64,000 bases of DNA from Streptomyces sp. CB09001. Its GTDB lineage: Bacteria > Actinomycetota > Actinomycetes > Streptomycetales > Streptomycetaceae. The notes below the pieces were generated by a model, which had not been told where the DNA came from, ran no database searches, and saw only the letters and a list, made by a program, of their open reading frames with translations. Positions 47,219 to 54,497 of the stretch are shown one piece after another (position 1 is the stretch's first letter; each line of letters begins with the position of its first letter). The translations under genes and the position numbers were made by a program. Where the stretch lies: assembly GCF_003369795.1 (NCBI RefSeq), contig NZ_CP026730.1, positions 4,083,001-4,147,000 on the forward strand, written 5' to 3'.

Positions 47219-47839
47219 ATGGCCCACACACCGATGTACACCCTCGACCCCGCCCTCCTCTCCCGTACCGAACCGCGTGGACACGGCCTGCGCCTGGGCG
47301 CCTGGGACGCCGGCTCGGACGCCGACGCCCACACCTGGCTGCGCGGCCACCTGGACCCCGACTTCCAGCGCTGGAACACGCCCCTGAAGCTGTGGACCGA
47401 CCTTGCCGGGGCCCGCGAGTCGCTGCGCGGGCGGGCGCGGGAGGCGGCGGACGGCAGGTCGGCGTCGTTCCGGATCACGGACGACGAGAGCGCCACGACG
47501 CTCGGGCACCTCGGCATCGGCGAGATCAGCACGCGGCTGAGGACGGCCCGGGTCGGCTACTGGGTGCTCCCCGAGGCCCGCGGCCGGGGCGTCGCCACCC
47601 GGGCCCTGCTCCTCGCCTCGCGCTGGGCCTACGCGGAACTCGGCCTGCACCGTCTGGAACTGGGCCACGCCGTGGGCCACGACGCCTCCTGCCGGGTCGC
47701 CGAACGGAGCGGCTACGTCGCCGAGGGGACCCTGCGCGAGGCGATGTTCGAAACCGGCCGGCACGACGCGTTCCGGGACGTGCACCTGCACGCCCGGCTG
47801 GCGACGGACGAGGAGCCGACGCCGCCCGGCGCGCGGTGA
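47219..47839 (+). CDS. GNAT N-acetyltransferase (RimJ/RimL-like)
   Basis: 206 aa from ATG (MAHTPMYTLDPALLSRTEPRG). The GNAT domain is of the ribosomal-protein-acetylase type: LGHLGIGEISTRLRTARVGYWVLPEARGRGVATRALLLASRWAYAELGLHRLELGHAVGHDASCRVAERSGYVAEGTLREA. The ARGRGVA stretch is the acetyl-CoA site. The acceptor could be a protein N-terminus or a small amine. Convergent with the PNPOx-like gene at 7 nt. Confidence 0.88.
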   Translation: MAHTPMYTLDPALLSRTEPRGHGLRLGAWDAGSDADAHTWLRGHLDPDFQRWNTPLKLWTDLAGARESLRGRAREAADGRSASFRITDDESATTLGHLGIGEISTRLRTARVGYWVLPEARGRGVATRALLLASRWAYAELGLHRLELGHAVGHDASCRVAERSGYVAEGTLREAMFETGRHDAFRDVHLHARLATDEEPTPPGAR

Positions 47840-47846
47840 GTGCCGT

Positions 47847-48515
47847 TCACGGCCACAGCAACCGCCGGTCCCAGCCCTCCTCCGCCGTCCGCCGGTAGGC
47901 CAGCCGGACGTGCCGCCGATGGGCCTCGCCCTGGAAGAACTCCACCTCGTCGGGGCGCAGCCGGTACAGCGTCCAGGACGGGACCGGGGCGTCCGGCTCC
48001 CGCTCGGCCCGCTCCCAGGCCGCCCCGGAGGCGCGGGCCAGTTCGTCCGCCGAGCCCAGCTCCGCGCTCTGCCGCCCGGTCAGCGCGGCGGCCAGCGCGC
48101 CGGTCGACCGCACGTGCAGATCGGCCCGCGCCTGATCGGCCGGGGCGACGGCGACCGGTCCGCGCAGCCGCACCTGGCGGCCCAGCACCGGCCAGTAGAA
48201 GACGAGCGCGGCGTACGGGCGGGCGGCGAGATGGCGGCCCTTGCGGCTGTCGGCGTGGGTGGCGAAGGCCCAGCCGTCCGCGTCCGCGCCGTGCAGCATC
48301 ACGATGCGCGCGTCCGGCAGACCCTCGGCGTCCGCCGTCGCAAGCGACACCGTGTGCGGCTCTGGTTCCCCGGCCGCGACCGCCTCGGCGAACCACCGGG
48401 TGAACAGCTCCAGCGGGTCACCGGGCGCGCCGGCCGGGTCGAGGGGCGGCAGTTCGGTGACCGCGGGGTCCCACACCCGCAGCGACCTCAGCAGCTCGTG
48501 GAGATCGGTTCCCAT
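47847..48515 (-). CDS. PNPOx-family flavin oxidoreductase (PdxH paralogue)
   Basis: 222 aa from ATG (MGTDLHELLRSLRVWDPAV). Split-barrel FMN fold like PdxH: PHTVSLATADAEGLPDARIVMLHG, WAFATHADSRKGRHLAARPYAALVFYWPVLGRQVRLRG, and EVEFFQGEAHRRHVRLAYRR. The PdxH C-terminal arginine block is only partly kept, so it may be a different oxidase (phenazine/F420- or FMN-dependent). The genuine pdxH is at 20196-20900, hence this is probably not needed for PLP. Confidence 0.85.
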   Translation of the reverse strand: MGTDLHELLRSLRVWDPAVTELPPLDPAGAPGDPLELFTRWFAEAVAAGEPEPHTVSLATADAEGLPDARIVMLHGADADGWAFATHADSRKGRHLAARPYAALVFYWPVLGRQVRLRGPVAVAPADQARADLHVRSTGALAAALTGRQSAELGSADELARASGAAWERAEREPDAPVPSWTLYRLRPDEVEFFQGEAHRRHVRLAYRRTAEEGWDRRLLWP

Positions 48516-48528
48516 GCCTGCCCGGGGC

Positions 48529-48954
48529 TCACACGGAGCCGAGGTCGGAGGAGACCCAGCGTTCGGGGCGCATCCGGACGACGACCTGCTCACCGTGGTT
48601 GGCCGAGGCGAAGGCGACGTAACCGTCGACCTTCTCCGCCGCGAGGTAGCGCGCGGAGATCTCCCGCAGGTGCTCCTCGGTCGCGGTGACGGTCTCGACG
48701 ACCGGCCCCTCCACCGACACGTAGCGGATGGTGGGCTCCAGCCGGTCGACCATCAGCGAGAACCGGCCCGCCTTGCTGATCAGCCGGTTCTTGCGGCTGT
48801 CCAGGCCCGTCATGATCCACACCTCGCCGCCGGGCGCGTACTGGTACCAGATCGGCACGGTCAGCGGGGCACGGCCCGCCCCCGCGTCGACCGCGAGCGC
48901 GGCGACGTGCGGCTCGGCCAGGAACGTCTCGCGCTCTTCGCGGGTCAGGGCCAC
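48529..48954 (-). CDS. PPOX-class F420- or FMN-dependent oxidoreductase
   Basis: 141 aa from GTG (VALTREERETFLAEPHVAAL) behind GGAGGAG at 6 nt. Split-barrel fold: RAPLTVPIWYQYAPGGEVWIMTGLDSRKNRLISKAGRFSLMVDRLEPTIRYVSVEG. The length and the TVPIWY block fit the Rv0121/Rv1155-like enzymes of actinobacteria, many of which use F420. A (CGGATG)n microsatellite lies immediately upstream of the ribosome site. It follows the PNPOx paralogue gene on the same strand at 13 nt, so the two are probably co-transcribed. Confidence 0.87.
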   Translation of the reverse strand: MALTREERETFLAEPHVAALAVDAGAGRAPLTVPIWYQYAPGGEVWIMTGLDSRKNRLISKAGRFSLMVDRLEPTIRYVSVEGPVVETVTATEEHLREISARYLAAEKVDGYVAFASANHGEQVVVRMRPERWVSSDLGSV

Positions 48955-49281
48955 GGCGGTCTCCTCCAGCGGATGCGGATGCGGATGCGGATGCGGATGC
49001 GTGCGGGTACGGATGCGTGCGGGTGCCGATGCGGAACACAACGTCGGCCGGGCGGGCGGCTGTTCCCGGCCGGGGCCGTCACGGGTGCTGAACTTCGAGG
49101 CGCTGGACGTCGTGCCGGTGCGGCCGCGGGGCCGGGGCACGGTCGCCGAGTTCGAGCGGGCGGGCCGACGAGGGCGAAAGGCTGGAGGTGCGGAGGCGAG
49201 GAGGTGCGGAGGCGCGGAGGTGCGGAAGTGCGGCAGGCGGCGACGCGGCGCGGCGGAGATGACAGGCTGCCGCGCGGCGTA
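48955..49281. repeat. Repeat-rich 327-nt gap: (CGGATG)5 and purine-rich units
   Basis: CGGATG occurs five times in tandem at 48970-48999, followed by two copies of a 16-nt unit (CGGATGCGTGCGGGTA and a one-base variant). On the minus strand this reads as in-frame His-Pro codons upstream of the PPOX start. Further on, 49184-49236 has degenerate GGAGGTGCGGAGGCG units. I see no gene in the gap. Confidence 0.75.
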
Positions 49282-49929
49282 CTACTTGACGGGCTTCTTT
49301 CCGGTGATACCGAGATACGTCAACAGAGCGAGATGCGGCTTGAGTTCAGCCTGTTTGACGCCCCACGAGGAGAAGCCCCTCTGGTGCGAGGCGGCGGCCG
49401 CGAGCATGACGACCAGCGACCCGGCGATCGCCGCGGGGTTCACGTCCTTGTCGACCTTGCCCTTTGTCTGGAGATCGGCGACGGAATCCGTGAGGGGGGA
49501 ATTCACCGAGTTAAGGATCTTCATGCGGATTTTGGCGAATCGCTTGTCGCCCTCCGCCGCGCCGAGATCCACCACGCGCAGAATGGCGTCGTTCTTCCGC
49601 CAGAACTCCAGGAATCCGTCGACGAGTTCCTGTGCCGTCTGCCAGCCGGCCTTGCCGACCCACGAGCGGCCCGCCGTCAGTTCGGCCAGCGAGGAACTCT
49701 CGGCGGCCATGCGCTCGGCGATCTCCAGTACGGCGCCCTCGACGTCCGGGAAGTACTGGTAGAAGGTCGCGGGCGACGTGCCCGCCTTGCGGGCGACATC
49801 GATGACTTTGACATCGCGATAGGGGGAGGAGCTGAGCATTTCGCTGAGGCAGTCGAGCAGTTTCTGCCTGGTCGCCTGCCCACGCCGACCGGCCACGCGG
49901 CCGTCGACGGTACGCACTTGTCCTGTCAT
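49282..49929 (-). CDS. TetR-family regulator
   Basis: 215 aa from ATG (MTGQVRTVDGRVAGRRGQATRQ). HTH: QATRQKLLDCLSEMLSSSPYRDVKVIDVARKAGTSPATFYQYFPDVEGAVLEIAERMAAE. The ligand domain contains the conserved VNPAAIAGSLVVMLAAAASHQRGFSSWG region. Similar proteins flank kbpA-afsK in S. coelicolor. It is divergent from kbpA over a 122-nt spacer, so it may affect kbpA/afsK expression; that is inference. Confidence 0.88.
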   Translation of the reverse strand: MTGQVRTVDGRVAGRRGQATRQKLLDCLSEMLSSSPYRDVKVIDVARKAGTSPATFYQYFPDVEGAVLEIAERMAAESSSLAELTAGRSWVGKAGWQTAQELVDGFLEFWRKNDAILRVVDLGAAEGDKRFAKIRMKILNSVNSPLTDSVADLQTKGKVDKDVNPAAIAGSLVVMLAAAASHQRGFSSWGVKQAELKPHLALLTYLGITGKKPVK

Positions 49930-50051
49930 GCCGTCAGCTTACCGACGGGTGATCCGAGCGCGATTCGGCCGACTGCAAATGGGGTGCGGGACGGGAAAGT
50001 GACTGGTGTGCCTGGTCTGCGCGGTGCGGGTGACGCGGTTACTTTGACGGC

Positions 50052-50810
50052 ATGGCCGAAAACGGGGCATTCGAGAAGAGGCGCGAGGGCGTCCCCTGCT
50101 GGGTGGACGCACAGCTCTCCGACGTGGCGGCGGGCAAACGCTTCTACGGCGAGCTGTTCGGCTGGACCTTCCAGGAGGAAGAGGGGGAGGCCGAGGGGAG
50201 CCCCTACCGGGCGGCGGCGGAGTCCGTACGGGCCTGTCTGGACGGGGAGCCGGTCGCCGCGCTGGTCCGCAAGACGGACGGCCGGATGCCCACCGTGTGG
50301 TCGGTGTACTTCCACACCCCGGACGCCGCCGCCCTCGGCGCGCGGATCCGGGCGGGTGGCGGTCAGGTCGTCACCCCGCCCCATCCGCTCGGCGACCTGG
50401 GCACCGTCGCCCTCGCCGCCGACCCCGACGGTGCGGTCTTCGGGCTCTGGCAACCGGGCCGGCGTACCGGCTTCGGGCGCCGGCACCGGCCGGGCACCTT
50501 CGCCTGGGCCGAGCTGTACACCCGGGACACGGAGGCCGCCAACGCCTTCTACGGCGACCTGTTCCACGAGGCGCTCTTCGGCCCGGACGCGTCCCCCGGC
50601 CTCGGCCGGGCCCAGGTCTCCGACGTCTTCCCCGCCGAGATGCCACCGCACTTCCTCGTCCACTTCCTGGTCGAGGACGTGGACGCCGGGCTCGCGACGG
50701 TGGCCCGGCTCGGCGGGCGGGTGCGGGTGCCGCCCTTCGGGACGTCGTACGGGCGGGTGGCCGTGGTCTCGGACGGCCAGGGGGCGTCGTTCGCGCTGCT
50801 GCAACGCTGA
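50052..50810 (+). CDS. kbpA: VOC/glyoxalase-fold protein, KbpA-type AfsK-binding protein
   Basis: 252 aa from ATG (MAENGAFEKRREGVPCWVDAQLSD). Two glyoxalase/VOC modules: GVPCWVDAQLSDVAAGKRFYGELFGWTFQ...GTVALAADPDGAVFGLWQPG and GTFAWAELYTRDTEAANAFYGDLFHEALF...RVAVVSDGQGASFALLQR. Length and position directly upstream of afsK match S. coelicolor KbpA, which binds the unphosphorylated AfsK kinase domain and restrains its autophosphorylation. The fold suggests that KbpA is a repurposed VOC enzyme. The gap to afsK is 219 nt. Confidence 0.85.
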   Translation: MAENGAFEKRREGVPCWVDAQLSDVAAGKRFYGELFGWTFQEEEGEAEGSPYRAAAESVRACLDGEPVAALVRKTDGRMPTVWSVYFHTPDAAALGARIRAGGGQVVTPPHPLGDLGTVALAADPDGAVFGLWQPGRRTGFGRRHRPGTFAWAELYTRDTEAANAFYGDLFHEALFGPDASPGLGRAQVSDVFPAEMPPHFLVHFLVEDVDAGLATVARLGGRVRVPPFGTSYGRVAVVSDGQGASFALLQR

Positions 50811-51029
50811 ACCGGCGGCCAGGCCGCCGAACGGGGCCGGGAACGGGCCGCGTGGGGGCTCCTTGCCCGGAATCAGGCAAGACACCCCGATTGTCGCCAG
50901 GTTCGCCACCAGCGCCTCGGACAGGAAGAATCGGGGTGCGTGGCGCCACGGAGGTGCGGTGGTGAGACGCTGCACTTCGGTCGCGTGCATATGTGGGTGG
51001 CGCGGCCCGTACGGGGAGGTGGCAGGCAA

Positions 51030-53423
51030 GTGGTGGATCAGCTGACACAGCACGATCCGCGGCGGATCGGGCCGTTCGAGGTGCTGGGGCGGCTCGGCGC
51101 CGGCGGCATGGGGCTGGTCTATCTCGCGCGCTCGGCGTCCGGGCGGCGCGTGGCGATCAAGACGGTGCGCACGGAACTGGCGGAGGACCAGCTGTTCCGC
51201 GTCCGTTTCACCCGCGAGGTGGAGGCGGCCCGCGCGGTCTCGGGCTTCTACACGGCGGCCGTGGTCGACGCCGACCCGCGGGCCGCCGTGCCGTGGCTGG
51301 CCACGGCCTACGTGCCCGCCCCCTCCCTCGAGGAGATAGTGAACGAGTGCGGGCCGATGCCGGCCCAGGCGGTGCGCTGGCTGGCGGCCGGCGTCGCGGA
51401 GGCGCTCCAGTCGATCCACGGCGCGGGCCTGGTCCACCGCGACCTGAAGCCCTCCAACGTCCTCGTCGTCGAGGACGGCCCCCGCGTGATCGACTTCGGT
51501 ATCGCGTCCGGCGTCTCGAACACCCGCCTGACCATGACGAACGTGGCCGTCGGCACCCCCGCCTACATGTCCCCGGAGCAGGCGAAGGACTCCCGCAGCG
51601 TCACCGGGGCCAGCGACGTGTTCTCGCTCGGCTCGATGCTGGTCTTCGCCGCCACCGGCCACCCGCCCTTCCACGGCGCCAACCCGGTCGAGACCGTCTT
51701 CATGCTGCTGCGCGAGGGCCCCGACCTGGAGGGCCTGCCCGACGAGCTGCGCCCGCTCATCGAGTCCTGCATGCAGATGGAGGCCACCGGCCGCCCCAAC
51801 CCGGCCGACCTCCAGGCCCAGCTCGCCCCGCACCTCTTCGGCTCCGGCTCCGACGACAGCGGTACGGCGTCGGCGTGGCTGCCCGAACGGGCCGTGGGCC
51901 TGATCGAGGGACGCCGGGGCGGCCGGCCCGCCGTCAAGCCCGCCACCACGGCCGGCGGCCGCGGCCCGTCCGGCGCCCGTGCCCCCGTCCACGCGCCCCC
52001 GCTGCCGCCCCCGCCCGCGCACGACCCCGTCGTACCGGCGCCGCCCGCGCACGGCCCGGCGGTGCCCGTTCCGGTCGGCGCCCCCGACGGCGGGCCGGTC
52101 CGGCTGCCCGGCGCGGCGGTGCCCATCGGGCCCGGCCCGCGCGTCGCCGACATGCGCGTCGCCGCCGTCGCCGCGCCCCCGCCGGAGTCCGCCCTCGCCG
52201 GGTCCTGGTCCCGCCCGCGCCCCGGCGTCAACGGCGCCGACCCGGCCGTACCGGCCCCGTCCGTGGCGGCCCCCTCCCCGGAGGCCTCGCCGGCCGGGTG
52301 GCGCCCCTGGCGGTTCCGCATGTCCAACGACGTCTGGGGCACGCCGCGCGTCGCCGAGGACCTGGTCTACGTCACCTCCTTCGAGGTGCACGCCCTGGAC
52401 GTGGCGACCGGACGCCGCCGATTCAAGACCCGGGACGTCGCCTGGTCGATGGCGGTCGCGGACGGCCGTATCCACGCTTCCGACGGACCCACCCTCTTCG
52501 CCCTGGACGCCCGGGAGGGCGCCGACCTCTGGCGGGTGCAGACCGACGCCTGGGTGTACTCGCTCCAGGCCGAGCGCGGCACCGTACTCACCGCCACCCG
52601 CGGCGGCGGCGTCCAGGCCTGGGAGGCCTCGGCCGGCCAGAAGCTGTGGGAGGTCACCGGCGCGCAGACCGACTTCGAGTCCCCCGAGGCGGGCGCCGCG
52701 CTGCACGACGGCACGGCCTACGTCTGGCAGGACGCCCGCCTGCGCGCCCTGGACGCCCGTACCGGCGACGAGAGATGGTCGTACCCGATCGGCGACGCCG
52801 CCTCCTGCGGCGGCGTCCCGGTCCGCCTCACCCGGGCGCCCGACGGCTACGTGTACGTCGCGGCCGGCACCCGGGTGCTCGCCCTGGAGGTCGCCTCCGG
52901 CCACGTCCGCTGGCACTTCGAGGCCCCGGCGGTCTTCCTGGCGCCGCCCACCTTCGTGCCGGGCCCGGCCGTGACCGGCGGCGGCGTCTACCTGGCCGAC
53001 TACCTGGGCACCGTCTACGCCCTCGACGCGACCGACGGCCGCGACCGCTGGCGCATCGCGACCGAGGCCCGCTCCTCGACCGACCCGGTCCTGGTCGCCG
53101 CCGGCCATGTCCACGTGGGCAGCGGCAAGGGCCTGTACACCCTGGACGCGGTCACCGGAACGCCCAAGTGGCGCTTCCAGGCGGGCGGCGACATCGTGGG
53201 CGCGCCCGTCGTCGCCGAGGGCCGCATCCACTTCGGCTCGACCGACCACCTGCTCTACACGCTGAAGGCCGACGACGGCCGCCTGCGCTGGAAGCTCGCC
53301 ACCGGCGGCGAGATCACCGGCCCCCCGGTCGTCCGCGACGGCATCGTGTACGCGTGCAGCAAGGACCGCTGCGTCTACGCCCTGGACGCGGAGAAGGGCA
53401 CCGGGACGGCCCGCACGGCGTGA
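51030..53423 (+). CDS. afsK: Ser/Thr protein kinase AfsK with PQQ-propeller
   Basis: 797 aa from GTG (M-V-D-Q-L-T-Q). Kinase domain 1-~275: GAGGMGLVYLARS, VAIKTVR, HRDLKPSNVLVV, DFG (Asp ~155) and GTPAYMSPEQAK. With this start the activation-loop threonine falls at residue 168, the autophosphorylation site reported for S. coelicolor AfsK, which supports the start. A Pro/Ala-rich linker (~300-430) follows, then a C-terminal PQQ-type beta-propeller with repeated W-G/VYALDA units (for example VYVTSFEVHALDVATGRRRFKTRD, VHVGSGKGLYTLDAVTGTPKWRF). AfsK phosphorylates AfsR and controls secondary metabolism and hyphal branching. No membrane span is evident. Confidence 0.95.
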   Translation: MVDQLTQHDPRRIGPFEVLGRLGAGGMGLVYLARSASGRRVAIKTVRTELAEDQLFRVRFTREVEAARAVSGFYTAAVVDADPRAAVPWLATAYVPAPSLEEIVNECGPMPAQAVRWLAAGVAEALQSIHGAGLVHRDLKPSNVLVVEDGPRVIDFGIASGVSNTRLTMTNVAVGTPAYMSPEQAKDSRSVTGASDVFSLGSMLVFAATGHPPFHGANPVETVFMLLREGPDLEGLPDELRPLIESCMQMEATGRPNPADLQAQLAPHLFGSGSDDSGTASAWLPERAVGLIEGRRGGRPAVKPATTAGGRGPSGARAPVHAPPLPPPPAHDPVVPAPPAHGPAVPVPVGAPDGGPVRLPGAAVPIGPGPRVADMRVAAVAAPPPESALAGSWSRPRPGVNGADPAVPAPSVAAPSPEASPAGWRPWRFRMSNDVWGTPRVAEDLVYVTSFEVHALDVATGRRRFKTRDVAWSMAVADGRIHASDGPTLFALDAREGADLWRVQTDAWVYSLQAERGTVLTATRGGGVQAWEASAGQKLWEVTGAQTDFESPEAGAALHDGTAYVWQDARLRALDARTGDERWSYPIGDAASCGGVPVRLTRAPDGYVYVAAGTRVLALEVASGHVRWHFEAPAVFLAPPTFVPGPAVTGGGVYLADYLGTVYALDATDGRDRWRIATEARSSTDPVLVAAGHVHVGSGKGLYTLDAVTGTPKWRFQAGGDIVGAPVVAEGRIHFGSTDHLLYTLKADDGRLRWKLATGGEITGPPVVRDGIVYACSKDRCVYALDAEKGTGTARTA

Positions 53424-53494
53424 AGCGGTACGGCGTGACGGCCCGTGCCCGGCCGGTGACGTGTCCGTGACATGCGCGGACTAGCGTGATCTTC

Positions 53495-54031
53495 ATGACG
53501 ACACGGGGGCGAGCACTCAGGTACACGGCGATCTCGGCACTGGTGGTCCTCAGCCTGACCGGCTTCTCGACCGGCCGCCACGGCCACGGAGGCGACGGGT
53601 CGGGCGGCGGCTGCAGCAGCTCCGGCCAGGACCACGACGGTTCGTCGTCCACGTCGGGCGGCGGCGACGCCTACAAGGACGACGACGACACGTACGGCAC
53701 CGGCGGCAGCGGCTACCACGACGACGACACCTACGACGACGACACGGGCAGCGGCGGCGGCAGCGGCGAGGCAGAGGGTGCGGTCCTGAACCTGATCACC
53801 TGCGTCAGGGTGGACCAGCCGTGGGCCACCGTCGAGGTCAGCAACCCGAACGCCGTCGAGCAGACGTTTCCGGTCACGGTCCTCTTCAAGGACGCGGACG
53901 GCACGACGATCGACGAAGGCACCGAGGAAGTCACCGTCCCCGCGGACGGCGTGAGCGCGGTCCGCGTCCCCTTCGACGGCTCCGGCACCCCGGACCACTG
54001 CGAACCGAGACAGCCGGACTCCGTCTCCTGA
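53495..54031 (+). CDS. Secreted Asp/Gly/Ser-rich protein between afsK and afsS
   Basis: 178 aa from ATG (MTTRGRALRYTAISALVVLSLTGFSTG), with a Sec-type signal. The next ~85 residues are Gly/Ser/Asp/His-rich (GDGSGGGCSSSGQDHDGSSS, YKDDDDTYGTGG, DDDTYDDDTGSGGG), likely disordered and Ca-binding. The last ~80 residues look folded (VLNLITCVRVDQPWATVEVSNPNAVEQTFPVTVLFKD) with two cysteines. S. coelicolor has a similar gene at this place (SCO4424, from memory). Its function is unknown. Confidence 0.75.
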   Translation: MTTRGRALRYTAISALVVLSLTGFSTGRHGHGGDGSGGGCSSSGQDHDGSSSTSGGGDAYKDDDDTYGTGGSGYHDDDTYDDDTGSGGGSGEAEGAVLNLITCVRVDQPWATVEVSNPNAVEQTFPVTVLFKDADGTTIDEGTEEVTVPADGVSAVRVPFDGSGTPDHCEPRQPDSVS

Positions 54032-54046
54032 ATCCCCGGGCACACG

Positions 54047-54085
54047 TCGGCCGCGGCGGCTCCCCCTCCGCGCCGCCGCGGCCGA
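54047..54085. terminator. Bidirectional terminator between the secreted-protein gene and afsS
   Basis: A perfect 13-bp stem TCGGCCGCGGCGG/CCGCCGCGGCCGA with a 13-nt loop lies 16 nt after the secreted-protein stop and 20 nt after the afsS stop. It should end both transcripts. Confidence 0.8.
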
Positions 54086-54105
54086 TCCCCGTGCGGGAAA
54101 AAGGT

Positions 54106-54300
54106 CTACTTGCCGTCGCCGTCCAGGTCCAGGGCGGGAGGAGCGGGGGCGTGGTTCTCCAGGGTCGTGATCTGTTCCTCGGCCGGCGGCTGCGGAGCGT
54201 GGTTCTCCAGGAGCTTGGCCTCGGCGCTGCCGACGGGCGGGGCCGGAGCGTGGTTCTCCATGGTGACGACGTCCGTCGGCTTCTTCTCGGTCTCGCTCAT
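54106..54300 (-). CDS. afsS: AfsS, small activator of antibiotic synthesis
   Basis: 64 aa from ATG (MSETEKKPTDVV). Three repeats with core T/L-x-ENHAPxPP: TMENHAPAPP, LLENHAPQPP and TLENHAPAPP, followed by LDLDGDGK. S. coelicolor AfsS is a ~63-aa protein with three repeats of this kind; it is activated by AfsR and raises actinorhodin and undecylprodigiosin production, possibly through phosphate and nitrogen stress pathways. The mode of action is not known. The gene is downstream of and in the same direction as afsR, with its own promoter and a structured leader. Confidence 0.93.
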   Translation of the reverse strand: MSETEKKPTDVVTMENHAPAPPVGSAEAKLLENHAPQPPAEEQITTLENHAPAPPALDLDGDGK

Positions 54301-54338
54301 GCTGCACCCCTGGGACTCGTTGCGTACGGTGTCGATCG

Positions 54339-54378
54339 CCTCTGTCCGGCGACTCCCCCGAGTATCGCCGGACAGAGG
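54339..54378 (-). promoter_or_regulatory. 14-bp leader hairpin in front of afsS
   Basis: A perfect 14-bp inverted repeat CCTCTGTCCGGCGA (54339-54352) and TCGCCGGACAGAGG (54365-54378) with a 12-nt loop lies between the afsS promoter and start codon. On the coding strand the loop reads TACTCGGGGGAG. It would form in the 5' leader, ~40 nt before the AfsS start. It could be an attenuator, a stability element or a protein site. Confidence 0.6.
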
Positions 54379-54459
54379 CCCTGCGCGGTCTCCCGGCCGG
54401 GCGACCGCGGTGACCCGTCTGCCCCCCGACGCGACGGATCCGGATAAGAGCTTGGCCCG

Positions 54460-54481
54460 TGGTCATAAACGTTCGATGAAC
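54460..54481 (-). promoter_or_regulatory. AfsR-type direct repeats at the afsS promoter
   Basis: On the coding strand two adjacent 11-nt repeats, GTTCATCGAAC and GTTTATGACCA, lie 17 nt after the afsR stop. A -10-like TATCCG/CTTATC follows at ~54441-54450, so the second repeat takes the -35 position. This is the arrangement I recall for the AfsR (and PhoP) site at afsS in S. coelicolor. Confidence 0.75.
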
Positions 54482-54497
54482 GCCCGCCCCGGCGCCG

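Noticed and set aside
48970..49000. CRISPR-like short repeats
   Set aside because: It is a simple hexamer microsatellite without spacers.
49926..53249. Very long open frame (1107 codons) antisense to afsK
   Set aside because: High GC and a strict third-position bias leave antisense frames open. The protein is Gly/Arg/Val/Asp-rich without domains, and AfsK on the other strand is certain.
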